NCBI RefSeq assembly: GCF_036588685.1
Contig: NC_086384.1
Span: 10,182,195 to 10,246,194 of the forward strand
Direction of reading: 5' to 3'
From: Mytilus trossulus
Taxonomy: Eukaryota > Mollusca > Bivalvia > Mytilida > Mytilidae
Length of the DNA: 64,000 nucleotides
Positions 11,523 to 22,759 of this stretch are shown one piece after another. The translations under genes were made by a program, and so were the position numbers. Numbering within the stretch: the first letter of the stretch is position 1; the number at the start of each line of letters is the position of its first letter. Below the pieces are notes generated by a model. That model made no database searches. It saw only the letters and a program-made list of their open reading frames with translations, and was not told where the DNA came from.

Positions 11523-12357
11523 CACTCCGTAAGAATAAAGAGCCACTGAGACCAGCCTCAGATTTGTCCTGCATTTGTTTTACTCATAGTATCAAACTAA
11601 GTTTTAAAGTTTCAAATCATTTTGAAGATAACAAACGCCAAAACTTTAGAGACTTTAAATCTTATCTTAGCCTACCTCATTATAAGACATCAAATTGTTA
11701 TTTTGTGTTATTGTTTGAGACAGTTCTTTGCAAAATTAAAAAATGTGCATGTATTTAAAATTTGTTTTAATTTAATAGAATTTTGCATTTGCACCGGCTT
11801 GAAAAATAAAAGCATATGAAGAAGCAGCTTCAAAAACCTCTCCACTTTTAGTGGCATTTTTACATGAGTATAGTACTATAATAGGGCCAACGTTCAAAAT
11901 TTCCCGTGGAACAAAGTCAAAATCGTCGTTTTGTTGGGAAAGTCGTGTAACGCTGAGTCGCACAAACACCGTGCATGCTTAAACGTCAATATTTTTAATT
12001 TTATTAAAAAGAAAAAGAAAATCGTATCTTTGGTAAAACTGGATCAAGAAAAGAATTAAAACGGTATAAAACAAAGTTTTCTTTACATAATTCTTTTTTT
12101 CATAACTGTAGAGGCATACCGTTCCCGGAGTGTAATTTAGATCTTAACATATTATAATTGTATATAATTTTAAAATGCGTATGGTGACCTTTACAATGCT
12201 CTAGGTTGTTTAAGGTTTTTAATGCAATCGTTAGGTTGCTGTCACATTGATGTATATCTAAAGAATATGACTTCTCTTTCTATCTCCACGATAACAAATG
12301 TCTAGCTGAACATGAGTTATGAGCTTTGTTCATTGTTGAAGGTGGTACGTTGGCAAT

Positions 12358-12403
12358 CATCAGAGAGAGAATGAGAAAGAGATAGGGAGAGAGAAAGAGA
12401 GTT
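12358..12403 (+). repeat. Purine-rich simple repeat (GA-type)
   Basis: About 45 bases are almost entirely A and G with 'gagagaga' periodicity and few interruptions. The rest of 11560-13365 shows no supportable gene, except a short GC-richer patch at 12590-12670 discussed in the findings. Confidence 0.7.
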
Positions 12404-13428
12404 TTATTTGAATTCGACATGTGCTCTAATGAGCTGTTTTCTTAATATAAAACGCATGCAAAACAAATGCTACAAATCTTATATCTCATATTAAACATAT
12501 ATTACTGAATACAGCAGTTAATCAAATAAAAAAAGTTTGTTTCTTACAAGTTTATATGATAATGTAGATAGAACTGTTTAACATTTAAACGGCAGCCAAT
12601 TTGGCAAGCGCCTCCATGTTGGTGACTATCTGGAACACCCGACAGTAGGTCAGCAGCGGAAAAAAAACTCGGACAGTTTAAAATTGAGAACTCGACATCA
12701 AAAATAAGAAATCGACAAAAAGCTAAAATTAAGTAAAATAGATATATTTAGAACGCAATCTACTAAATTATTAAATAAAGAGTAAGTTATTACGAATGAA
12801 ACAACTATTCCTATATTGATCCATTATTATTTATTGTCATATAAGTAAAATGATACTTGTTACATAAACAATGACTTTACAATAGAAACCAAAAAAAGAA
12901 AGCAAATTACATGAAACGTTATCATACTGTAAGAATGTTAAACCTTTGGTAAACTGTTGAAATCAGAAATTATGGTTGAGTTAATGTTAAATAGAAGGTT
13001 AATTGTCATTCATAGATTAACCCAAAGATTTTTCACTCTTTATCTCAAAGTCTGTAAATAGTGGGTGGCTAGTTAGTAAGACCTATTATGCTGATAAAGG
13101 CAGTCAAATAAATAGATATTGGTTTTCCGAATGGATATTGTGCCGGAAGGAAAAAATTGCGTTAATTAGTTGAGCATTTCATACTTGGTTAATAGACAAA
13201 GATGTTCGGTGTCATAATTCCGATTAACATAAATTGATACCGTTGATCTATAGAGAATAGTAGGCGGCAGTTAATAAAACTATTACACATTGTAAATATT
13301 TAATATTATTACAATCCGTACAGTCTTTCATTCATATTCAAACTATTTGATAAGAAGCATATAACATGAAGATTTTAGAAATATTATTTTTTTACCAATG
13401 TTATCATATGTGTTACTCTCTAGATACA

Positions 13429-13575
13429 ATGGACGATTCATCAGATAACGACCGAGGTAATCAGAATGAACTATTCGGAAATCCACAAGGAATTTTAGCA
13501 CAAGGTCTATTGGACCCACGGAACACTGAAAGTGTATTTAAAACCCTCTTGTACGACTTAGACAACCAATATAAT
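13429..13575 (+). CDS. Uncharacterised four-exon gene, exon 1 (residues 1-49)
   Basis: First coding exon of a gene I do not recognise. It encodes an acidic, probably unstructured N-terminus starting MDDSSDNDRG and ending LYDLDNQYN. It ends at a strong donor (aat|gtaagt) in phase 0 and joins in frame to 34504. The start is uncertain. An in-frame ATG at 13366 would add 21 mostly hydrophobic residues, but that stretch looks like a polypyrimidine tract ending in 'ctctag' at 13423, so I prefer the ATG at 13429 with a 5'-UTR exon upstream. The joined protein is 237 residues: acidic linker (1-117), a compact strand/helix-rich part (118-210), a basic tail (211-237). All three introns are phase 0. No signal peptide is visible from the preferred start. 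Confidence 0.7.
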
Positions 13576-14384
13576 GTAAGTTTGAAGTCAGATGTTGTAA
13601 CAATGTTCATATGTTTGTCCTTCCACATATTTGTAGTCAACTATTTGTACAATGGTTTGGGTTTTTGGTCGTTTAATGGTCACCTAAAATATTTGAATTT
13701 TGTTTGATATTATAAACGAGGTCGACTTCAAAATTCAAAATAATCTTATTCAAATTTTGTTTTCATTATTTTATTTATTGTCATCATTGTGTTATTTATC
13801 AATCTTTAATTTCATTAATTTATGAATTTCTGGAGAAAATCATTTTTAAATCCATCTAATCCATTTACTGCAATATAATTTTTCCGAGAACTTCATTACA
13901 TTCTTTTAGTTACATACTTTTTGTAATCATTTTGTCATACGGCTTCAATATTATAATCAAACATGTACAGGGAAAAGTCAGGATTTTTATGCGACATCGC
14001 TGTTTGTTGTGGTTGCTGATTACTTTTTTTTAAATGTTAGATTTCTTTTACCAGCTCTCTCTAGGCTTATTCCATATATTTGTGTTTTTTTATTGTATTT
14101 TCACAAAAGATCGGGAACAATATTACTATGAGTCCTTTGCTTGTCTGTATGTTTTCAATTAAGCATGTTTTACGTCTGATCGCTCTCGCCCTCGCTTCTC
14201 ATAACAATGCAAATAAATCGGGGCAATATTTAAAAGCTTTTTTCATGCTACTTTATTTTATTATTATAAGAATTTACATCCTTGAATCAAACTTATTATT
14301 TCTTGCACAATACTTCTCATTGTCCATGGAAAGATAAATAGTTGGAATGTACTTTTATAATTCGTTATTATGTTGTACTGTAAC

Positions 14385-14520
14385 ATAACTGTCCCAGGTT
14401 AAGGGGAGGGTTGGAATCCCAAGTGCATGTCCCAAGTCAGGAGCCTATAGTTGTTAATTTCGCTATCATTTGATCTCTTGTGGAGGGTTGTCTCATTGGC
14501 AATTATACACATGTGTCAAT
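14385..14520 (-). repeat. M3-type repeat fragment
   Basis: 'tgtcccaggttaaggggagg', 'tcccaagtcaggagcctat' and 'ggttgtctcattggcaat' are reverse complements of blocks in 7440-7810. Confidence 0.55.
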
Positions 14521-14544
14521 ATGTTAGAATTTGATGCGATTGTC

Positions 14545-14740
14545 ATACAAGTGGGAGCTTTAGCGCTATAAAACCAAGTTAAATCCACCATTTTCTACAT
14601 AAGAAATTGCTTTTACGAAGTCATGAATATGACAGTTAATGTTTATTCGTATAATGTGTTTTTCTATAGATTTTGACATTCATTAGGGACTTTCCGATTT
14701 GAATTTTCTTTGGATTTCAGTATTTTCTTCTTTAAATATG
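14545..14740 (+). repeat. Diverged M2 repeat
   Basis: Matches the 528-735 copy through 'gctttagcgctataaaacc', 'aatccaccattttctacat', 'gtcatgaatatgacag' and 'agggactttccgattt', with many substitutions. It is older than the copies at 528 and 59508. Confidence 0.6.
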
Positions 14741-15049
14741 AATTATAAATGCTGGAGAGACTTAAAGAAAGTTGTATTAAGAACCGCCTCGTTTTTCTAA
14801 AGTAGCTCAACAATTCCGCCACAGCTGGATTGGCATGGAAAACAGCTAACCACTAAAATCTAAATTTCATTGACAGAGTTGAATGCTAGATATTCGAAGT
14901 TGGACCTATATTTCAGTATTGTTAAGGGTTTAACAAATTATAGTGGTTGACCTATCATCGTTCCGTCATGTTGATCACTTTGTGTACACGTTCGGTGATA
15001 TGGTTCAAACTGTATTAACACAAGCAGTAAAAAGTGAATATATTCATGG

Positions 15050-15400
15050 TCATTTTTGAAACAGATGTTCTATAACAGTCAACCAACTCGAGATGGCGTT
15101 TGTAAAACTTTCGAATATATGAATTCAACTTTACCATTTTGAATCATTGGTTTAATAACTTTCTTGTTAGCGACTATCGCAAATCAGGGAAATCATAATG
15201 GGAAACGCAAGCTCTGGAAATCGTATGGAGATATTTACTCCGTATGCAGGAACTCCTATAATGTTGCAACATATAACTGTTTTTTCTAATAACAAGATGC
15301 TGAAATTATCCCGTCGTAAAGTCGTAAAGTTTTGTTTAAAACAGAGACTCATGGTCAGTTTTCTAAATGTTAGTAAATGAATGAGGCAGATCTAGCTGTG
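15050..15400 (+). repeat. M1 repeat, 3' part
   Basis: 'ttaccattttgaatcattgg', 'taatgggaaacgcaagctc' and 'ggaactcctataatgttgc' align with 24760-24900 ('caccattttgaattcttag', 'aaataatgataggaataac') and, inverted, with 1-110. The short ORFs here are by-products of the repeat. Confidence 0.5.
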
Positions 15401-16205
15401 CATGTGATATCTTTCATTTCAAGTTCAATTGGATAGATGCCTTCAAAACAGTCACGGAATGAGGACATCATCCGTATAGCAGTTTGTAAAATTACAAGAT
15501 TTAACTGCCTTTTTGTCTGTTTATCATCTTTAGCACAAAAGTAGTAATATGAGAATCAAACCGTATGCTGTCCGAATACCACCTTTTTGATTATTCATCT
15601 CCCCTCGTATAATATTGATTTTAATTTCTCCAAAAGCATGAAATTCAATTTTATGAAGTTTATGTTTTAACTGAAAATTGAAAAACTTCAAGGTTGAATA
15701 AATAAATTTTCTGGTTTTACATGTAAAGCCAATTTAAAAAAAAAAACGACTATTTATTCACAGTTATGAACAATAACTATGACCTTTACGGTAAATTTAA
15801 ACGATAAATTATATGAAAATAATTTAATGCTTCAACAAAATGATAACTCTTATTGGTTATATTTGAAGTTATTAACTAGATCCATTGTGATTAGAAGCAC
15901 ATTAATTCTCTAATCAGGTATCTTGTTATCGAACACCGTTATATCTATATATTTTAATGTATTATCAGAAATCAAAAAGGTTATAGCAAAATGTCAGTAG
16001 CGCAATTAGTAAAAGCTGAAGTAGAAGTATAATGTGTAAGCGATAAAAGCAGCTCTGCGATAAAAGGCGAATTTAGTCAATAAGCTTAAATTATTAGTTT
16101 CTGTATGTTGATTGGGAGCATTAAACTTAAGAAGTGGCCAATCAAAATCAGTTTTTATTTGAGTCAGAAATTGAATGCAATCAATCTATTTTTTTCTTCA
16201 TAATT

Positions 16206-16620
16206 TAACACTTTAAAAGAGGGACGAAAGATACAAGAGGGACAGTCAAACTCATAAATCGAAAATAAACTGACAACGCCCTGGCGTAAAATGAAAAAGA
16301 CAAACAGACAAACAAAAGTACACAAGACACAACATAGAAAACCAAAGAATAAACAACACAAACTCCACCAAAAACTGGGGTTGATCTCAGGTGCTCCGGA
16401 AGGGTAAGCAGTTCCTGCTCCACATGTGGCACACGTCGTGTTGCTAATGTGCATACAAATTCCGTAAATAGTCTAATTCGGTAGGTCAAATTCATGAAAG
16501 GGAATGTGATTGTAGTTACGACGTAAGGAACATATCCGATATCCCAACTCGTAAAGTTAGGGGGAAATCTAGATTCCGAATTTATTTTTAAGTCCTCTGC
16601 TTGAAAATCACACAAATACC
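16206..16620 (+). repeat. M1 repeat, 5' and middle part
   Basis: Begins 'aaaagagggacgaaagatac', runs through 'gttgatctcaggtgctccgg' and 'cacgtcgtgttgctaatg', and ends near 'gaaatctagattccg'. It aligns with 3958-4195, 24385-24700 and the reverse complement of 220-455. Confidence 0.65.
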
Positions 16621-16704
16621 AAACTCCGAGTAAAATTCAAAAAGAAAAGTAGCAATTCAAATAGCTAAACCAAAAGCTTAAATATATTAAAACGAATGGA
16701 TATA

Positions 16705-17128
16705 AGGTGTCAGACCACCAATTAAAAGTCCCTATCTGTTCAACCAAATTTTGCAATTTTCAAAGCTTTCTAATTTTTTTATCTTAAGTTTAACCTCTTT
16801 CAAACCAGGTATATCCTGAATCGTACAGGTATCACCTTTCTTCATGCCAATTTTCGACAGACCTTATAAAGTCATATAAGAAAGAAGAGACCTTCCGAAT
16901 GGATGTACCACTAAAAATAACCCCTGGTTTTCTTGAAATCTTAAATTTGTATGCTATGGAGCGCATTAATCCTCAATTTTTAATTTCAACTCATAGACAA
17001 GTAAATTTCTGCAAATTTGTTGGGTAGTTTAAGTAAACAATGACATCAAATGCACTATTTTTTGTCACGAGTAGGCCTACTTTTACATACGTTCTAAATT
17101 TGAGGGAGTAATTGGTGGTCTGACACCT
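16705..17128 (+). mobile_element. MITE with 20-bp inverted ends (424 bp)
   Basis: The left end AGGTGTCAGACCACCAATTA is matched at the right by TAATTGGTGGTCTGACACCT. Flanks are 'gatata' and 'ataacc', compatible with a TA or TATA target duplication. There is no ORF. It lies in intron 1 of the four-exon gene. Confidence 0.8.
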
Positions 17129-18117
17129 ATAACCAAATACTTGTTTTCATCAACTTGGAAATTAGAATATTTATTTAGGAAACACAACATAACTCACCCT
17201 GTTTGAAGTTAAATGGTGGTTCCCTTAATAACAAGCATGTCACTTATTGCCCCAAAATATTTCTTAAAATATTAACGATACTTTTATATTATTCAGTTGT
17301 GTTTTTACCATTGATGAGTTGTTTAACTTGGTCGTTGATCTGTAATTGCAAGTAATACATTGTAGATTTGCGCATTTATAAATTAAAAAGTTATAAGTCC
17401 ATACGACTTTTGTAGGTTTATATCGTGCATTCATTGCTAAGTATTGATATGTTCAGAACATTAAAATAATAAAAACTTACTAAGAGAAGGCATCACATAA
17501 TTATCTATTTCATTATATATCAAAACATTTCATTATAATGAATACATATGGTAGGAGGAATTGCACTTTAAAATGCTATATTTTGCCTTAAGATAGTTTT
17601 GAAATTAAGATTTGTAATTTATCAATTTCTTGTCCGTTTAGTAAGTCATCCAAATAAAGTAAGCTAAAAGTATATTATTTCCGAACTTCCTACAAGACAA
17701 CATTATTGTAAACGAGCGCATCCTATTTCTTAAGCATTTAATGAAATTTATTACATAAACTAAGGACACATATGTCATCAGTTGTAAACACGTAAATGTC
17801 ATTCATTGCTGAAAAGTATTTCATATTTTTAGAAAGTAATCTTATGATACACATGCTTGCATAAATTAATTTGCTGAGGTATTTTATAATCACATAGAAT
17901 TAATCCGGGTTCAATGCGTCATATCCTCGAGTCTGGGAAATGTGATTTAATTTTTGTTGTTATTGGCTTTGAACTAGCTTTCAGTCACCGCGAGTACTAA
18001 TAGATCGGCACTTTTGTCTTTATGTTAGTTGATTTTTGTGCTTCGCGTCAATTTGATGAGTTGAATGATTTCAAATCTGATTTGAAAGTTTGTTTTTTTG
18101 TTGCTTAATTACACTAG
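17129..18117. other. No supported gene; small MITE-end fragment
   Basis: AT-rich intronic sequence. The only recognisable piece is 'aagttaaatggtggttccct' (17209-17228), which is one terminal repeat of the element at 43041-43248. Confidence 0.4.
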
Positions 18118-19210
18118 TGTCCCAGGTTAGAGAGAAGGTTGAGAGCATCACATATAAGGCAGCGTTAGCCTAATTCAATACATAAGGTTAGAGAGAGTGT
18201 TGAGAGCTTTCCATATCAGACAACCTTAGCTTCATTTCATGCACAGGTAAGAGAGAAGGTTGGGAGCATCAAATATCAGACAGCGTTAGCCCAATTTAAT
18301 ACATAGGTTAGAGAGAGTGTTGAGAGCATCAAATACCGGACAGTATTAGCCTCATTTAATTCACAGGTTAGAGAGAATGTTGAGAGCATTAAATATCAGA
18401 CAGCGTTAGCCTAATTCAATACATAGGTTAGAGAGACGGTTGAGAGCATCACATATCAGACAATCTTAGTCTCATTTAATACACAGGTTAGAGAGAAGGT
18501 TGGGAACATCAAATATCAGACAGCGTTAGCCTAATTCAATACATAGGTTAGAGAAAGTGTTGAGAGCATCAAATATCAGACAGCGTTAGCCTAATTCAAT
18601 ACACAGGTTAGAGAGACGGTTGAGAGCATCACATATCAGACAGTCTTAGCCTCATTTAATACACAGGTTAGAGAGAAGGTTGGGAACATCACATATCAGA
18701 CAGTCTTAGCCTCATTTAATTCACAGGTTAGAGAGAATGTTGAGAGCATTAAATATCAGACAGCGTTAGCCTAATTCAATACATAGGTTAGAGAGACGGT
18801 TGAGAGCATCACATATCAGACAATCTTAGCCTCATTTAATACACAGGTTAGAGAGAAGGTTGGGAACATCAAATATCAGACAGCGTTAGCCTAATTCAAT
18901 ACATAGGTTAGAGAAAGTGTTGAGAGCATCAAATATCAGACAGCGTTAGCCTAATTCAATACACAGGTTAGAGAGACGGTTGAGAGCATCACATATCAGA
19001 CAGTCTTAGCCTCATTTAATACACAGGTTAGAGAGAAGGTTGGGAACATCACATATCAGACAGTCTTAGCCTCATTTAATACACAGGTTAGAGAGAAGGT
19101 TGGGAACATCACATATTAGACAGTCTTCGTCTCATTTAACACACAGGTTAGAGAGAAGGTTGGGAACATCAAATATCAGACAGCGATAGCCTAATTCAAT
19201 ACACAAGGTT
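18118..19210 (+). repeat. 60-bp satellite, about 18 units
   Basis: The unit 'a(c)acaggttagagagaaggtt' then 'gagagcatcacatatcagac' then 'ag(t)cttagcctcatttaat' repeats with an exact 60-bp period. Two unit types alternate: '..cagtcttagcctcatttaat' and '..cagcgttagcctaattcaat'. Six consecutive units (18361-18720) are repeated as a block at 18721-19080 with one visible difference. No ORF spans the array. Confidence 0.9.
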
Positions 19211-19230
19211 ACAAAGAGTGTCACATATCA

Positions 19231-19298
19231 GCCATGTGATTATGGACTTTCCGAATTGAATTTCCTCTAAGTTCAGTATTTTTGTGATTTTACTTTTT
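19231..19298 (+). repeat. M2 repeat fragment at satellite edge
   Basis: 'gccatgtgattatggacttt' through 'cagtatttttgtgattttac' is the 3' end of M2 and begins just after the last 60-bp unit. Confidence 0.6.
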
Positions 19299-19312
19299 GC
19301 TATATATTTAAA

Positions 19313-19771
19313 AAAAAATGCAGTTTATCATAAGGCAACACTCGTCATAGATACAATTCGTGGCGCTCAAATGAACAAAAGTAAAATGCCAAATAAAGTT
19401 CGATAAAATGAGCTTGTTTCATTGTATGCGGTATGATTTTTATTCATTGTTTAAGGCCGTGTTGTGACCTATAGTGAATAATCTATAGCTAGGTGATAAA
19501 TATACTTTTAACAATGCACGAACATCATACTGCATACCGTAAAATTGACTGATATGTGATGGCTTTTCAGTAATAGTTTTATCACCTACGTAGAGAATAT
19601 TAACTACATGTCACAACACGGCCTTTAAAATGTAGTATTACGAAAATCATACCGCAAACAAGGTAGCAAGCTCATGATATTGAACTTTATTTGGCATTTT
19701 AATTTTTTTATTTGAGAGTCACGAATTGTATCTATGACGAGTGCTGACTTATTATTAATTGCATTTTCTTT
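19313..19771. mobile_element. Foldback element (long inverted repeat, about 459 bp)
   Basis: The left arm (from 'aaaatgcagtttatcataag', through 'tcatagatacaattcgtggc' and 'aatgccaaataaagttc') is matched in reverse complement by the right arm ('gaactttatttggcattt', 'cacgaattgtatctatgacg', 'attaattgcatttt'). The arms also share 'aaggccgtgttgtgac' / 'gtcacaacacggcctt'. The centre is near 19542. There is no ORF. It is most likely a MITE with very long terminal repeats. Confidence 0.8.
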
Positions 19772-20084
19772 TATCATATAACATCAGCTGGTAAACCACG
19801 CATTATTCACTGTTGACCTTTCAGTAATAGATTCTTTAAACACATTAACTTTCCAATGGACATGATTCCATTTAATAATCTACTAATTTTTCTAAACAAG
19901 AATATGTATAGTATCAAATGAGCCAGTAAACAATCACGAAGCTTTGGTTATATATATATATATTAAGGCTTATTGATTATTTAAAGTTTATTAATTTACC
20001 CTGCCATTTAGATGATCTTTTCTCTTTATAAATTTGTCGTAAAAGACAGAGACGAATATGGAGGAACATATAATGGAATAAAAC

Positions 20085-20350
20085 TTGATACCTGGTTTAT
20101 TTAAAGACTTTTTCAAACACTTGGGTCGATGCAAGTGCTGATGAAGTTACTTCTTGGACGAAATTATAAGTCTTTAAGTTTGCACTTCTGAGTTGACATG
20201 TAATATTAATACGGTCATTTTCTGAATACTTCGTATGAATTATTTGAAACACAAGGATTTTTTACCATTATTCACAAATGGCTTAACCCGTATTTGGCAC
20301 ACATTTCTATTCCTGTTTTACTTCAAAGCTCCTCAACTTTTGTAAATTTA
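20085..20350 (+). repeat. Decayed element A copy lacking the ribozyme
   Basis: 'tgatacctggtttatttaaa', 'gggtcgatgcaagtgctgat', 'aaggattttttaccattatt' and 'cttcaaagctcctcaactt' follow the order of the element at 62320-62620. The hammerhead segment is missing. Confidence 0.5.
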
Positions 20351-21153
20351 TACAACTGTTGTAATATAATTTGCGAGACAATGGATGCATGGCTGATTTA
20401 CTGCCGCTGTTTTGCGCCCGATTAGAACAAAAAGGCTGTATTAAGATGGCGAGGAGTATCACATGTACAAGATAAAGTGGATGGATTGTTTATTGAATCA
20501 GACACAACATTTAACAATCAGTTAAGGAGAGAGAATTAATATAAGATTAGCTGATTTGCATGATCAAAATAAAAAATCCTTGAAATATTCGGCCTCCAAG
20601 TCATATTATGTTTACGGCGTTCGATACGGCAGATGTGATAAATAAGATTATCATATACTTGTATAAAATATTACTAAAATTTTACAGTTCAATAACATTT
20701 GAAAACATCACAAGGCTTTGAAAGGATTACTAGCTTTATTTACCAGATTCTTAAGAATTTCCATAGCGGGCTGATAAAGGTACCTTTATTGACTGCTTCC
20801 GGAATGTTATCACATGACTTTCCGTTAATTTCCGTGACGTTTATCATATGCAACTTCGTGCATTTCCGAAAATTTGATTGAAAACGACAACAGAACGCGG
20901 AAAACGGCATAAGACTTTTCCCAAAATAGTTGAGGAGCAAAGATTAATTAAGTTTAACATGTTTTGAAAGACATAATTGAGGTGGCAATATTATTGAAGA
21001 ACATGATTGTTGTTGTGTCAAAACAAATTAAATGCTTACTATATTAATAAAACAATTAAAAAAAAGTAAAAAATTTGTTTTGGGTTTCTGTAAATATTTT
21101 CTGAAAGTGCAAAGACAAACAAAATTAAATTTTAATAGTTCTTGTCTGTATAT

Positions 21154-21342
21154 CTTCTGCTGAAGTATATGATATAGAGAATAATACATGGCAAAATCCG
21201 TATCATATGTCGTATCATCCCGAGACATCAATATCAGCCCGAGGGCCCTTAGGCCCGAGGGATGATATTGGTCGAGGGTGATACGGCATGTGATACGGAT
21301 TTTGCCATGTATTATACGCTTTATCATATATTTCAACAGAAG
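21154..21342. repeat. Long palindrome (about 189 bp)
   Basis: The arms run from 'cttctgctgaagtatatgat' to 'atcatatatttcaacagaag'. They include 'catggcaaaatccgtatca' paired with 'tgatacggattttgccatg', and they meet at a GC-rich centre 'gagggcccttaggcccgagg'. Confidence 0.8.
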
Positions 21343-21884
21343 AGTTTTATATTATATGAACTGTTTTCTGATCCATAGCACTGGGTTACCTTCAGTTCTG
21401 CTTTTGTCTTGTTTCAAAGCTTTAAAATAACTGCTCAATTATTTATACGAAGCACCTAGGTTACCTTACAATCTGTTGTTTTGAAAATATTTTGTTTATT
21501 ATTTTATTATTGAGTGTTTTGTATTTTTTACAGTTGCATTTAGTGTGCCAAAAAAATTGTTGTAAAAACTTGATGTTCGTGACGTTACATACCAAACAAT
21601 GACGTCATTAAAAAAATGACCTATTTTTTTTTTAATTTTTTTTTTAATATTTAAAAAAAAAAAAAAAATTTAATAGAAAAAAAATTCTTAAGCAAAAAAA
21701 ATCCCCAAAAAAACTGACTTAAGTTTAAAAAAAAAAAAAAGGTATGCAATACGGGTTTTACCATGCGATACGGGGTATGCGATACGGGTTTAGCCATGCG
21801 ATACGGGGTATGCGATACAGGGTAGGTGATACAGACTGGAAAAAGAACCTTTATTAGATATACAAAATAGCTGTATTTTGTACT

Positions 21885-22048
21885 AAATATATGATAAAAA
21901 AAGATAATTACATGTCATTTTTCATATCAGACCCTTTATCGGCCCTCGTTCATGATATCACACAGGCTCGAGGGCTGATATCACAACCTTGGGCCGATAA
22001 AGGGTTTGATATGAAAAATGCCATGTAATAATATATACTTATCATATA
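21885..22048. repeat. Long palindrome (about 164 bp)
   Basis: 'catttttcatatcagaccct' pairs with 'agggtttgatatgaaaaatg', and 'ttatcggccc' with 'gggccgataa'. A nested 'gatatca..tgatatc' lies around a GC-rich centre. It has the same design as the palindrome at 21154 but a different arm sequence. Confidence 0.8.
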
Positions 22049-22712
22049 CTTAGACTAAATAACATATGATTCTTACTGTATGATAATAGCATTAAATTAA
22101 ACGTAAATTCCGTATTTTTCGAATTGGTGCTTAGCGGGCTGATATGAAAAGTTTATCACATGCTTCGATTGTTATCACATGCCTTTCCGGCTCTTGGGCT
22201 GATATTGAACCTAGGGCTGATAATACATGCGATATGAAAAATGCCATGTAATAATCTGATACTAATGAAGATCTACTGCAAACTACACAAAATCAATTGC
22301 ATTGCAAAATCAACTGATTACCAAGACAAGATTGAGACAAGATGCTGCTGTGCAAAATAGCCAAATGAACCCCATTGCATCTGATGTAACGGTAGCTGGT
22401 AGGGTTTGATAGGGTAGTTTGGTAAATTCAACGTATTATTCCAAACTATGCACATATCTATAACACATGTGGTAATATTTAATCTTTAACGTATTCACTC
22501 ATGACAAAAAAATGTTTTAACGCAATATCTAGAAATATTTTCCTACCATCAAAACCAAATAAGCATTCACAGCATTGCAAAACAAATAACTTTGCCCGAG
22601 GTATTTGTTAAATAGTTTTATTACATAACAAATACAAACTGAAAATTTTCAGGGTTAACTTGAATTTGGTATTTTTTACAAAGTTTCAGACTTTCAATCC
22701 TTTTGGACTCGA

Positions 22713-22757
22713 GCATCGCCGAAGAGACCCTTATTGTCGAAATGCGAACCAGGTATC
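22713..22757 (+). ncRNA. Hammerhead ribozyme relic (inactive)
   Basis: The order stem I - core - stem II - GAAA - stem III is readable (GCATC..GAAGAGAC..TTGTCGAAATGCG). U4 of the core is changed (CCGAAGA), stem II has lost pairs and the cleavage triplet is gone (AACC). It resembles the family B hammerhead more than family A. Sense orientation in intron 1. Confidence 0.65.
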
Positions 22758-22759
22758 GA

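Larger units (their letters stand above)
20690..22265. repeat. Cluster of palindromic modules
   Basis: Several related modules share 'gcgggctgat', 'ttatcacatg', 'cctcgggctgatat'-like phrases and 'atgccatgtaataat'. Two form long hairpins (21154-21342 and 21885-22048). Others are partial (20740-20870, 22130-22260). Between them lie poly-A/poly-T runs (21622-21745) and a short tandem 'ccatgcgatacggggtatgc' repeat (21740-21835). No coding sequence was seen. Confidence 0.65.

Noticed and set aside
20138..20172. CTGATGA .. GAAA resembling another hammerhead
   Set aside because: The segment between core and GAAA cannot form stem II (10.1 A against 11.1 C), stems I and III do not pair, and the position in element A corresponds to a different part of the repeat.
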